Assembly: GCA_964384345.1 (NCBI GenBank)
Contig: CAYLKD010000005.1
Coordinates: 1-64,000 of the forward strand
Direction: 5' to 3'
Length of the DNA stretch: 64,000 nt
Source: JASLCR01 sp964384345
GTDB lineage: Bacteria > Patescibacteriota > Saccharimonadia > Saccharimonadales > Saccharimonadaceae
Positions 7,933-16,925 of the stretch are shown in pieces; position 1 is the first letter of the stretch; every line of letters starts with the position of its first letter. Below the pieces are notes generated by a model. That model made no database searches, was not told where the DNA came from, and saw only the letters and a program-made list of their open reading frames with translations. Made by a program: the position numbers and the translations under genes.

Positions 7933-10900
7933 ACGAATTTCGAATTGTCGCCGAAAACACGAACAGTACTGTCGTAGGTGAATTTACGCCTGCAAAAACC
8001 CGCGCCACCCACTATCAAAGTGAAGCGGAACTTGAACAGGCATTCGTGAAACTTCTTGAGGGTCAGGCATATCAATTCCTGCCTATTACGAGTGAATCTG
8101 ACCTTACAAATAACTTGCGCACTCAACTTGAAAAGCTCAACGATTATCAGTTCACCGACACTGAATGGGAACAGTTTTTCGTACGTATACTTGCCAACAA
8201 GAACGAAGGCATAGAAGAAAAAACCGCCAAGATCCAAGAAGATCACGTCCAGATTCTTCAACGAGATAACGGCTTGCCTGATAAAAACATCTACCTTATC
8301 GATAAATCGAATATCCACAACAACACCCTGCAAGTTATCAACCAATACGAGATCGAAGGCACACGAGCAAACCGCTATGATGTCACTGTTCTCGTAAACG
8401 GTCTACCACTCATTCACGTAGAGCTAAAGCGTCGTGGCGTAGCACTACAAGAAGCCTTCAACCAGATAAACCGCTATCAACGGGACAGTTTCTGGGCAGA
8501 CAGTGGCCTGTATGAATACGTTCAACTTTTTGTTATCAGTAACGGAACTTATACCAAGTACTACAGCAATACTACACGTTTCCAGCACATCAAAGAAGCC
8601 AGCGATACGCGCGTAAAACGTACCAAGAAAACCAGTAACAGCTTCGAGTTCACAAGCTGGTGGGCAGATGCTAGCAACCGACCAATCACAGACCTGATGG
8701 ATTTTGGGCAGACATTCTTTGCTAAACACTCCCTCCTCAATTTACTTACAAAGTACTGCGTCTTTACGAGCGACCGGCTCTTGCTCGCCATGCGTCCATA
8801 CCAAATTGTTGCAACAGAACGAATACTGAACCGTGTTGAGATATCTACGAATTATAAAAAGCTGGGTTCTGTTGAAGCTGGTGGTTACATCTGGCACACC
8901 ACCGGATCCGGCAAGACGCTAACAAGTTTCAAAACTGCGCAATTAGCTAGCAGATTATCCTATGTCGATAAAGTCCTGTTCGTTGTTGATCGTAAAGACC
9001 TCGACTACCAGACAATGAAGGAATACGACAAGTTCGAGAAAGGCGCGGCAAACAGTAACACCAGCACTGCGAAACTTACAAAACAACTCGAAGACGATAA
9101 TGCACGAATTATCATTACTACTATCCAGAAACTAGATAAGTTTGTGAAGAAGAATGAAAGTCATAAACTGTTTGACGATCACGTGGTTATTATTTTCGAT
9201 GAATGTCACCGTTCACAATTTGGCGATATGCACCACGCTATCACGAGCAGCTTCAAAAACTACCACTTGTTCGGGTTTACTGGCACGCCAATATTCGCCA
9301 AGAACTCATCGAGCGGTGGCCGTGTTGATCTAAAGACGACCGAGCAGGCCTTTGGCGAAAAACTCCATACTTATACTATTGTTGATGCCATTACTGACAA
9401 GAACGTATTGCCATTCCGTATTGACTACATTCGAACTATAAAAGAAGCCGATGATGTTAATGATTCACAGGTACGTGATATCGACCGTGAGAAGGCTCTG
9501 GCCGCGCCGGAACGTGTTTCAAACGTGACTCAATACATTCGTGACCACTTTGACCAAAAGAATAAGCGTAATAGTAAGCCATACGCATTCACCAGACTTG
9601 CCAATGTCCATGAGGCCGCATCGGCACGTGATCGTGGAGCGATCGAAGAAGTTAAGGAAAAGATTCGATTGAGTGGCTTTAACTCCATTTTTGCGGTGAG
9701 CTCGATTGATGCAGCGAAACAATACTACGTTGAGTTCAAAAAGCAGCAAGTAGAAGTACCGGAGCTTGCGCGACTCAAGATTGCGACTATCTTTAGCTAC
9801 GGAGCCAATGAAGCCGACGACGAGCTCGATGGCGTCGAGGACGAAAACTCAGACAACACTGAAGGCCTAGACAAGACCTCTCGCGATTTCTTAGACGAAG
9901 CAATCAAAGATTACAACCGAATGTTCGGCACAAACTACGACACGTCGTCTGATAAATTCCAGAACTACTACAAAGATGTGTCATTACGAATGAAGAACCG
10001 CGAGATTGATCTACTCATTGTGGTTAACATGTTCCTGACTGGCTTCGATGCAACAACATTAAATACACTCTGGGTCGACAAGAATTTGCGCATGCACGGA
10101 CTGTTGCAGGCGTACTCACGTACAAACCGCATCCTTAACTCCATTAAAACATTCGGAAACATCGTTACATTCCGCAACCTTGAAAAAGCAACAAACGATG
10201 CGCTTTCACTATTTGGCGACAAAGAAGCCAGTGGTATCGTGCTGCTCAAATCTTTCCGGGAGTACTACGACGGGTACGAAGCAGATAGCAAACAGGTACG
10301 CGGATATGCCGAGCTGATCAATGAACTCATGGAGCGATTCCCGGTCGGTGAACCGATCATCGGTGAGCAGAACAAAAAGGATTTCATCAAGCTGTACGGT
10401 GCAATTCTAAAAGTACGAAATATACTTTCAACTTTTGATGACTTTGCTGGCCTCGAGATTCTCTCTGAGCGTGACGTACAGGATTATCACAGCATGTACA
10501 TTAACTTCTACGACGAATTTCGTAAGGTAGATGAGAGCGACAAAGAAAACATCAATGATGACATTGTTTTTGAAATGGAGCTCATCAAACAGGTCGAGAT
10601 CAACATTGACTATATTCTTGAACTGATCCGCAAATACCACGCAAGCAACCAAGAAGATAAAGAACTGCTAATTGATATTAATAAGGCTATCGATTCAAGC
10701 GTTGAACTGCGCAACAAGAAAGAACTCATCGAACAGTTCATTAATAGCGTTAACGCCAATTCCTCAGTTGACGATGACTGGCGATCGTTTGTTGATGCAA
10801 AGAAAATTGAAGAGCTCGACAAGATTATCACAGACGAGAATCTTGATCGTGACGAAACCTACAAATTCATCGAAAGTGCTTTCCGTGACGGTAACGTTCA

Positions 10901-11048
10901 AACAAGCGGAACAGCAATCACAAAAATCATGCCACCAGTATCCCGCTTCAGCCCCGACCAAAGCCGTGGTAAAAAGCGTGAAACCGTATTGGATAAGCTA
11001 GCCTCATTCTTTAACAAGTTCTTCGACATTTCGAACGGCAGGCTGTAA
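7929..11048 (+). CDS. hsdR: type I restriction endonuclease subunit HsdR
   Basis: The 1039-aa protein has the HsdR domain order. The PD-(D/E)XK nuclease near residues 140-170 shows RYDVTVLVNG followed by HVELKRRG. The superfamily 2 translocase has Walker A TTGSGKT near 323, DECHRSQFG near 423, TGTP near 453, and later motifs with FLTGFDATTLNTLWVDKN and QAYSRTNR. A helical C-terminus binds the MTase. It translocates and cuts DNA when HsdS meets an unmethylated site. Its ATG overlaps the hsdS stop (ATGA), and only nine bases separate its stop from the next gene. It appears full length. Confidence 0.95.
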   Translation: MNEFRIVAENTNSTVVGEFTPAKTRATHYQSEAELEQAFVKLLEGQAYQFLPITSESDLTNNLRTQLEKLNDYQFTDTEWEQFFVRILANKNEGIEEKTAKIQEDHVQILQRDNGLPDKNIYLIDKSNIHNNTLQVINQYEIEGTRANRYDVTVLVNGLPLIHVELKRRGVALQEAFNQINRYQRDSFWADSGLYEYVQLFVISNGTYTKYYSNTTRFQHIKEASDTRVKRTKKTSNSFEFTSWWADASNRPITDLMDFGQTFFAKHSLLNLLTKYCVFTSDRLLLAMRPYQIVATERILNRVEISTNYKKLGSVEAGGYIWHTTGSGKTLTSFKTAQLASRLSYVDKVLFVVDRKDLDYQTMKEYDKFEKGAANSNTSTAKLTKQLEDDNARIIITTIQKLDKFVKKNESHKLFDDHVVIIFDECHRSQFGDMHHAITSSFKNYHLFGFTGTPIFAKNSSSGGRVDLKTTEQAFGEKLHTYTIVDAITDKNVLPFRIDYIRTIKEADDVNDSQVRDIDREKALAAPERVSNVTQYIRDHFDQKNKRNSKPYAFTRLANVHEAASARDRGAIEEVKEKIRLSGFNSIFAVSSIDAAKQYYVEFKKQQVEVPELARLKIATIFSYGANEADDELDGVEDENSDNTEGLDKTSRDFLDEAIKDYNRMFGTNYDTSSDKFQNYYKDVSLRMKNREIDLLIVVNMFLTGFDATTLNTLWVDKNLRMHGLLQAYSRTNRILNSIKTFGNIVTFRNLEKATNDALSLFGDKEASGIVLLKSFREYYDGYEADSKQVRGYAELINELMERFPVGEPIIGEQNKKDFIKLYGAILKVRNILSTFDDFAGLEILSERDVQDYHSMYINFYDEFRKVDESDKENINDDIVFEMELIKQVEINIDYILELIRKYHASNQEDKELLIDINKAIDSSVELRNKKELIEQFINSVNANSSVDDDWRSFVDAKKIEELDKIITDENLDRDETYKFIESAFRDGNVQTSGTAITKIMPPVSRFSPDQSRGKKRETVLDKLASFFNKFFDISNGRL

Positions 11049-11057
11049 GAAGAGACC

Positions 11058-12356
11058 ATGACGGTTAACGGAGCTACATCTACATGGAGTGGATACAACC
11101 ACCAAGGTAAGGTTGGTTTATTGGTTGCGCTGCGTGAAATCAACAGGCTAATGGTAGAAAACAGCGAACTGAATATCGATGAAAAGCTCGAACTCCTGGC
11201 AAAATGGTACGTCGCGTTTGAATCTAGCCGTGAGGATTTTGATATTTACACCAAATCAGATGACGTGGTCATACCGTATTCCCGTCATCAGGTTAAAGCA
11301 AAGACAAGCGGCGTAAATGAATCGGACTACGCCAAAGTCTTAAAGCCCCGAACTAAGAATAATGAAGATGGTACCATCACGGTCACTGATGGTTTTGATT
11401 GTACTGGTGTTGGCGAAGACAGCAGATACCTACACGTAATTCGAGATATTAATTTAACAGGCTGGAGCAATCCCTACTGCGTTCAGTTGTATGAATATCC
11501 GTCGCTTCACGGCGCAGCGGCAAAGTCATATTGTGACTTTTCGTCAGTTGATGCGGATGACGATGAAGTGATACAGATGGGTCTGCAGCAGCTCGGAAGC
11601 TTATTCGACACCAAAACAGACATTGAGAGAAAGATCATCTGGAAAGACTTGCAGTATCAACTGTCAGTTCTGATTGCGCGAGGCCACAGGGACGGAACCA
11701 TAGCCGAGTTGTCATTCAAGGAGTTATACCAAGCTTCTCTATGTAGTGAAATTTCGGGATATGATTCAGACCGATTCCAAAGATCCATCCTGGAGTACTG
11801 GGATGACTACCTTGAGGAAAACAAAGATAATGCCTCATTCACCGATGAAATGTATGCGCGCGCAAACAAGTATGTTCAGAATCTAACTTGTTTACAGGCC
11901 GATGACTTACTGCGTGTCGTCAGACTTATGCACCCAAATGAGAGTGCGGGAAACAGAAATCTCAATAAGGACGGCCTAAAGCAGGTTGTATTAAAAGTCA
12001 TTAGTGAAGTCACTCAACAATTAGAAGACGCAGAGTACATCAAGCTTGATAGTCCAAGTTCTTCACTTATCTTAACAACGATCACAAACCTTACCGAGGA
12101 AGATGCCGGGTCTTCCAGGGTTGCTGCTAACCGAATCATTAAGACAATATCCGAAGAGGGAGATGTGGCTTCATTGTTCACTCGGAGCAAGATAATCAAC
12201 AAATCTTTAAACTCTCCATTCTTGGGCCTGGCCGACGTAGATCCGGAGACTGGTAAAATTGCCGGTAAGGATTACGAAGACATTTCGACGTATGCACCTC
12301 TTGAGTTTATATCTGCTGACAACGCTGTAGTTGAACTGAACCAGGGTGCTGTATGA
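11058..12356 (+). CDS. ABC-3C-like effector with PD-(D/E)XK-type N-terminus
   Basis: This 432-aa protein starts with ATSTWSGYNHQGKVGLLVAL, the GYxxQ pattern at the start of Cap4/DUF4297-like and ABC-3C effector nucleases. Residues 60-80 (EDFDIYTKSDDV, then RHQVKAK) fit the Asp and Q-x-K elements of a restriction-endonuclease fold. The rest is largely helical and unassigned. It is followed, with ATG/TGA overlaps, by a 246-aa protein and an SMC-like ATPase, which is the three-gene layout described for ABC-three-component conflict systems. A GAAGAG precedes its ATG nine bases after hsdR, so it belongs to the RM operon. Nuclease activity is inferred, not shown. Confidence 0.6.
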   Translation: MTVNGATSTWSGYNHQGKVGLLVALREINRLMVENSELNIDEKLELLAKWYVAFESSREDFDIYTKSDDVVIPYSRHQVKAKTSGVNESDYAKVLKPRTKNNEDGTITVTDGFDCTGVGEDSRYLHVIRDINLTGWSNPYCVQLYEYPSLHGAAAKSYCDFSSVDADDDEVIQMGLQQLGSLFDTKTDIERKIIWKDLQYQLSVLIARGHRDGTIAELSFKELYQASLCSEISGYDSDRFQRSILEYWDDYLEENKDNASFTDEMYARANKYVQNLTCLQADDLLRVVRLMHPNESAGNRNLNKDGLKQVVLKVISEVTQQLEDAEYIKLDSPSSSLILTTITNLTEEDAGSSRVAANRIIKTISEEGDVASLFTRSKIINKSLNSPFLGLADVDPETGKIAGKDYEDISTYAPLEFISADNAVVELNQGAV

Positions 12357-13093
12357 TGCAGGAAATAGTCTCTAGGGCAACACGCACCAATGGCTATGAG
12401 CAATTAAGCCTTCAGGTAGAGCACGTTTCAGCCTTTAGGTCACCTAGGTTTAAGGATGTACTCCTAGTTGCAAACTACAGTTCCGATGAGCTTATTCACT
12501 TCGATGACTGCGCGACCACAACTGAAGTTATGGATGCCTATGACGAAGTATGCAAAATATATCCCGACGCCCTAAGAAGTACTTCGCTCGTAATTTGTCA
12601 CAAAGTCTCGGACGTAGGCGAACGTGATATTGCGAAGAATACCATTCTTAAGATCGAAGAAAACTCCTTCGGTCTCAGAAAATTTATAGTGAGCTACACG
12701 GATACTTCTATAGCCGAGCTCCTGAAAATTGAAGAAACTGAACTCGTCAGTCAACTACACGCAAAGGTTGAATCTGGCTTTGGCGCTTTTATCGACTCAA
12801 GGGTTGTCAGCTCCATCGAAGAGTACGATATTGTGCTCCAGCTTTTTATTAAACTTCCATTCATGAAGATGCAAAGCTCGCGAGCAAAGACGGAACTTAC
12901 ACCTCTGCCCGATTTCCTGACTGATAAACTTTCAAAACACTCATCGATATTAGGTTTAGCGCGAAGACAGAGTGCGGACGAAGACGTGTACGATATATTT
13001 CAACAGAATAATAATTTGGATCTTGAGATAGATAATCTGCTCCAAGATCCCGATATAGATCTCGTACTCAATTCAACTAAAGGGCAAGAATGA
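12353..13093 (+). CDS. ABC-3C-like middle component (hypothetical, 246 aa)
   Basis: I do not recognise a domain by motif. The protein is soluble, mixed alpha/beta at the N-terminus (SAFRSPRFKDVLLVANYSS), and acidic at the C-terminus (NNLDLEIDNLLQDPDIDLVL). Its place between a nuclease-like protein and an SMC-like ATPase, with ATGA overlaps on both sides, matches the small middle component of ABC-three-component systems, which is thought to bridge effector and ATPase. That assignment rests on position, and the overlaps imply stoichiometric translation. Confidence 0.5.
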   Translation: MMQEIVSRATRTNGYEQLSLQVEHVSAFRSPRFKDVLLVANYSSDELIHFDDCATTTEVMDAYDEVCKIYPDALRSTSLVICHKVSDVGERDIAKNTILKIEENSFGLRKFIVSYTDTSIAELLKIEETELVSQLHAKVESGFGAFIDSRVVSSIEEYDIVLQLFIKLPFMKMQSSRAKTELTPLPDFLTDKLSKHSSILGLARRQSADEDVYDIFQQNNNLDLEIDNLLQDPDIDLVLNSTKGQE

Positions 13094-15699
13094 TGTTGAG
13101 ATTATTGAATCTAACAATAACTGATTTCAAGGGCGTAGAGGGAACGTTTAATATCAGTTTTGATTCAGAGGTTGTTTTTCTGAATGGCCCGAATGGTTAC
13201 GGTAAGACGACTATCTATGATGCTATTGAACTGTGTATGACTGGTATGATTGGGCGAATAGAAGAAAGGCGATCCTCAGAGAACGCCAATAAGAGGCATC
13301 AAGGTTCGGTACTTCACAATAAACCATCAAAAGACATCATCATTATCCTCGAGTTGAAAAAGGATGAAGCGACAAGAGCTGTAAAGGTCACGTATCCAAA
13401 GCCTACGGCCGCACATCAACTGGTCGACTGGTCTAACCTTGTTACTGAATTATTGGATGAAGAAGGTTCAGTGATCGGCGCTCGAAAAGAGGTAGGAGAG
13501 TTACTTGGTATAGATGGTGATAACTACAGACTATTCACCTACCTCCAGCAAGCAGATAATACCTACTTTCTGAAAAGGGCGCAAAAGGATAGGCATAACT
13601 TGCTCAGCCCATTACTTGATTCTAGCGGAAAATACAGTGACGAACTTTCGGACATCGATAAGTACAAGAAAAAACTCAATTCATATAAGTCGCACCTAGA
13701 TACCCAACTTAAAAGCTTTGATATCGACGATGTTTCAAAAACAGATGATGTAGTTGCTTATGAGAAACTCATCGATGGAGACGAGGTATATGAATATGAT
13801 ACCAAGGAACCCTTTGATGGTTACGAGATTGAAGCCGCAAAAACTCAATACAAGAAGATAGTCGCTGAACTTAACCGTGTCAGTGAGTTGTTGGATGAAT
13901 TCAATCCGGATGAATACATTAAGTCTGAGAAACTAAACTTTTTAAATGCTAGGTCTGATGATAAGAGCTTTTGCAGGTACATTGCCTCTAGAAATATTAT
14001 AAGCAACCAAAGTTTAATCGACGACGCGGCTAGATATCTTAAGGTAAATGCATATGTCCAGGACGCTGATAAGGTCAAAAAATATGTGCTACGGAGGGTT
14101 CTTGATAAAGATTCATACGAAAAGACAAAGTTAATAGCTGATCAGTACGCTAAAAATAATCGTGCATTATACGATGGTAATGGTGAGCTCCAGCCAGTAC
14201 ATAAAATCATGACTTATATCAGTCTTGAGCAAAATGGCTTTTCGGAAAACGACAGAGCTACTGCAAAGAAGTTTCTAGAAGAGTATAGCCCCTTGGCAAA
14301 TGCTACAGACGCATATGGTAAGGTAATTGCCGAGCTTCAGCGTAGCCGACGTGATTTAATGACACAATTTGAAGCAGCCTTGACTCATAAACACCAGGAT
14401 TCCAGTAAATGTCCACTTTGTGGGTCAAGTTGGGCAGATAGTACACAGCTTCTCGAATCTATCAATAAAGAGACTGAGGTAATTCAGGGGTTACTAACAT
14501 CACAATCCAAGCAGCTTGCTACTCTTGAAGACAAAATTAAGTCAGAGTACCTAGATCAATTGAAAACGCTCAACGAAGGCCTCAAGACGGAGGCGACTAG
14601 ATTTGAAGCATATAGATCTATCGGGGTGTTGAATGAGAACGACATAGAGGCTAATCTCTTAATCGATAAAGCGTTCCCGCTACTCCAAAATACGAGTGGG
14701 GTTACGAGCGGCGGTAGCGAGGCTGAAACGGCCAATTCCACACGCCTATTGAAAGAATATGTATCTAAGGAGCTATCGGAGAACGCAGTAAAGGTAGCCG
14801 ATTCTATAGTTTCGTTAAGTACCAAAGATTACTCAAAATACATAGATGCAGTACAACGCCTAGATATCAAAATAGACGATGTGCATTTGTTGCCGGGCAC
14901 ATCTCTTCCTTCGCCAGAAGAGTTTATTAAGGCACCGAATGGCATTATAGAAATATTCGAAAGTACGGCAAAGCTCATAGTAATTAAGCCCGAACAAGCA
15001 ACGCCAGAACATGCATCGCTCTACAAGGAATTATTTGGCTCAAACAAGCAAAAGTTTCAAAACGCAAAAAACTCTATAAAAAATAAGTACAAGTATATTG
15101 ACCAAAAATTCGGTAATACGTATCTACATAAAAAGAAATTAATCGAACTCAGGCATGAGAAGATCAAGGGCTTGATTGGTAAAGTAGCCGACCTCCAAAC
15201 TGACTACCGCAATGCCCTCAAGGAATACCAACACAACATTACGAAGAATATCCAACTTCCTTTTTATATTTATTCGGCGAAAATTCTCCAAAATAGCCCT
15301 CAGTGCCAGGGAGTCTTCATGTTCGTCCAGAAAGATACAGGAACCGTTGTGTTCACCCCGGAGCGTGGAGCTACTCATGATGTTATCCACCAACTCAGCT
15401 CGGGGCAACTTGTGGTTGTTTCGATGGCCTTCTATTTGGCTATCAATGCCGTATTCAGCGAACAGTCAACAGGATTAATGGCGATAGACGACCCGATTCA
15501 AGATCTCGACTCATTGAACGTGCATTCCTTGGTTGAATTAATGAGGCGAGAATTTGTTGGTAAGTATCAGCTCATAATGTCAGCACATAGTGAGCTAGAC
15601 GTGAACTATATGAAATATAAGTTTGGGGTTGCATACGAAGGTAAGCCGATCATTGATATAAATGTACAAGAAACATTCTTTAAGGCCCAGTTGGGTTAG
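13090..15699 (+). CDS. SMC/RecF-like ABC ATPase with zinc-hook-like motif (ABC-3C ATPase)
   Basis: The 869-aa protein has a split ABC ATPase. Walker A GPNGYGKT is at residues 33-40, the signature LSSGQ near 768, and Walker B/D-loop MAIDDPIQDLDS near 796, followed by a switch histidine in SAHSE. Between them are long helical regions broken by CPLCGSSW near residue 440, which has the CxxC of a Rad50-type hook. Such ATPases sense or load on DNA and license a partner effector in several anti-phage systems. It overlaps the middle-component gene by 4 nt and is 8 nt from the DUF2130 gene. Confidence 0.8.
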   Translation: MMLRLLNLTITDFKGVEGTFNISFDSEVVFLNGPNGYGKTTIYDAIELCMTGMIGRIEERRSSENANKRHQGSVLHNKPSKDIIIILELKKDEATRAVKVTYPKPTAAHQLVDWSNLVTELLDEEGSVIGARKEVGELLGIDGDNYRLFTYLQQADNTYFLKRAQKDRHNLLSPLLDSSGKYSDELSDIDKYKKKLNSYKSHLDTQLKSFDIDDVSKTDDVVAYEKLIDGDEVYEYDTKEPFDGYEIEAAKTQYKKIVAELNRVSELLDEFNPDEYIKSEKLNFLNARSDDKSFCRYIASRNIISNQSLIDDAARYLKVNAYVQDADKVKKYVLRRVLDKDSYEKTKLIADQYAKNNRALYDGNGELQPVHKIMTYISLEQNGFSENDRATAKKFLEEYSPLANATDAYGKVIAELQRSRRDLMTQFEAALTHKHQDSSKCPLCGSSWADSTQLLESINKETEVIQGLLTSQSKQLATLEDKIKSEYLDQLKTLNEGLKTEATRFEAYRSIGVLNENDIEANLLIDKAFPLLQNTSGVTSGGSEAETANSTRLLKEYVSKELSENAVKVADSIVSLSTKDYSKYIDAVQRLDIKIDDVHLLPGTSLPSPEEFIKAPNGIIEIFESTAKLIVIKPEQATPEHASLYKELFGSNKQKFQNAKNSIKNKYKYIDQKFGNTYLHKKKLIELRHEKIKGLIGKVADLQTDYRNALKEYQHNITKNIQLPFYIYSAKILQNSPQCQGVFMFVQKDTGTVVFTPERGATHDVIHQLSSGQLVVVSMAFYLAINAVFSEQSTGLMAIDDPIQDLDSLNVHSLVELMRREFVGKYQLIMSAHSELDVNYMKYKFGVAYEGKPIIDINVQETFFKAQLG

Positions 15700-15707
15700 G
15701 AGTTGAT

Positions 15708-16925
15708 ATGAATGAGATTATTTGTCCACACTGCAAAAAAGCATTTAAGGTTGACGAGGCTGGTTTTTCCGATATCCTCAAGCAAGTTCGCGATCATGAG
15801 TTCGAAAAAGAACTTCACGAGCGCTTGGCGCTAGCGCAGAGGGATAAAGAAAGTGCTGTGAAGCTTGCGGAAGCCAATACGAAGAATGAACTGCAGGCTG
15901 ACGTAGCTAAAAAAGATGCGTTGATAGCTGAATTAAAGGCTGCTAAGGATATGGAGATTGCTAAGCTTCAAGCTAAAGTTGAATCTGCCGAGACAGAGAA
16001 GAAACTTGCCGTCACGGAGGCTGTAAACGTAGTCGAAAAGCAGCGCGACGAACTTGCTGGTGAACTAAAAGGCAAAGATACTGAGAAGCAGCTTCTGGAA
16101 TCATCTCTGAAAGAAGCGTACGAGGGCAAGCTAAAGTCTAAAGATGAAATGATCGCTTACTACAAAGACATGAAAGCAAAACTTTCTACCAAGATGGTTG
16201 GTGAAACACTAGAACAGCACTGTGAAACAGAGTTTAATAAACTTCGTGCAACAGCATTCCCGAATGCCTACTTCGAAAAGGATAACGATTCAAAAACCGG
16301 CAGTAAGGGTGACTATATCTATCGAGAAGCGGATGAGGCCGGAAACGAAATTATCTCAATCATGTTCGAAATGAAAAATGAGGGTGACGAGACTGCAACT
16401 AAGCACAAGAATGAAGACTTTCTGCGTGAACTCGACAAAGATCGTGTTGAGAAAAAGTGCGAGTATGCCGTCCTTGTGAGTTTACTCGAAGCCGATAGCG
16501 AGCTATACAACTCTGGTATCGTGGATGTTTCGCATAAGTACCCAAAAATGTACGTCATACGTCCACAGTTCTTTATTCCTATGATAACCCTACTACGTAA
16601 TGCTGCCCTCAACTCACTCAAGTACAAATCTGAGTTGGCGCTCGTGAAAGCACAGAACGTAGACATCACTCACTTCGAGGATAATATCGCTGAATTCAAA
16701 GAAGGCTTTGCAAGGAACTATGATCTTGCGAGCCGTAAGTTCAAGACTGCCATCGACGAAATAGACAAGACGATCGACCATCTGCAAAAGACTAAAGATG
16801 CCCTGCTTTCTTCCGAGAACAATCTCCGTTTGGCTAATAACAAAGCCGAAGACCTGACGATCAAACGCCTGACCCGCGGTAACCCGACTATGGCAGAGAA
16901 GTTTTCCGAGTTAAACGATAATTAG
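15708..16925 (+). CDS. DUF2130 family protein (restriction-endonuclease-like)
   Basis: The N-terminus has a CPHC pair (IICPHCKKAF) and resembles a zinc ribbon. A long Ala/Glu/Lys coiled coil fills residues about 30-160. The C-terminal half has GSKGDYIYRE, then SIMFEMKNEGDET, which fits the D...ExK pattern of PD-(D/E)XK folds, and matches DUF2130, a family often found beside type I restriction systems. GGAG precedes the ATG with a short spacer, so it is the last gene of the hsdM-led operon. Its stop overlaps the convergent TraD/HerA-like gene by four bases. The biochemical role of the family is not known to me. Confidence 0.75.
   Translation: MNEIICPHCKKAFKVDEAGFSDILKQVRDHEFEKELHERLALAQRDKESAVKLAEANTKNELQADVAKKDALIAELKAAKDMEIAKLQAKVESAETEKKLAVTEAVNVVEKQRDELAGELKGKDTEKQLLESSLKEAYEGKLKSKDEMIAYYKDMKAKLSTKMVGETLEQHCETEFNKLRATAFPNAYFEKDNDSKTGSKGDYIYREADEAGNEIISIMFEMKNEGDETATKHKNEDFLRELDKDRVEKKCEYAVLVSLLEADSELYNSGIVDVSHKYPKMYVIRPQFFIPMITLLRNAALNSLKYKSELALVKAQNVDITHFEDNIAEFKEGFARNYDLASRKFKTAIDEIDKTIDHLQKTKDALLSSENNLRLANNKAEDLTIKRLTRGNPTMAEKFSELNDN

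Noticed and set aside
11058..13093. UGA read as an amino acid (Gracilibacteria/SR1 code)
   Set aside because: UGA ends genes with correct overlaps here (12354-12356 and 13091-13093), and internal UGA codons are absent from conserved proteins such as UvrA and AlaRS.
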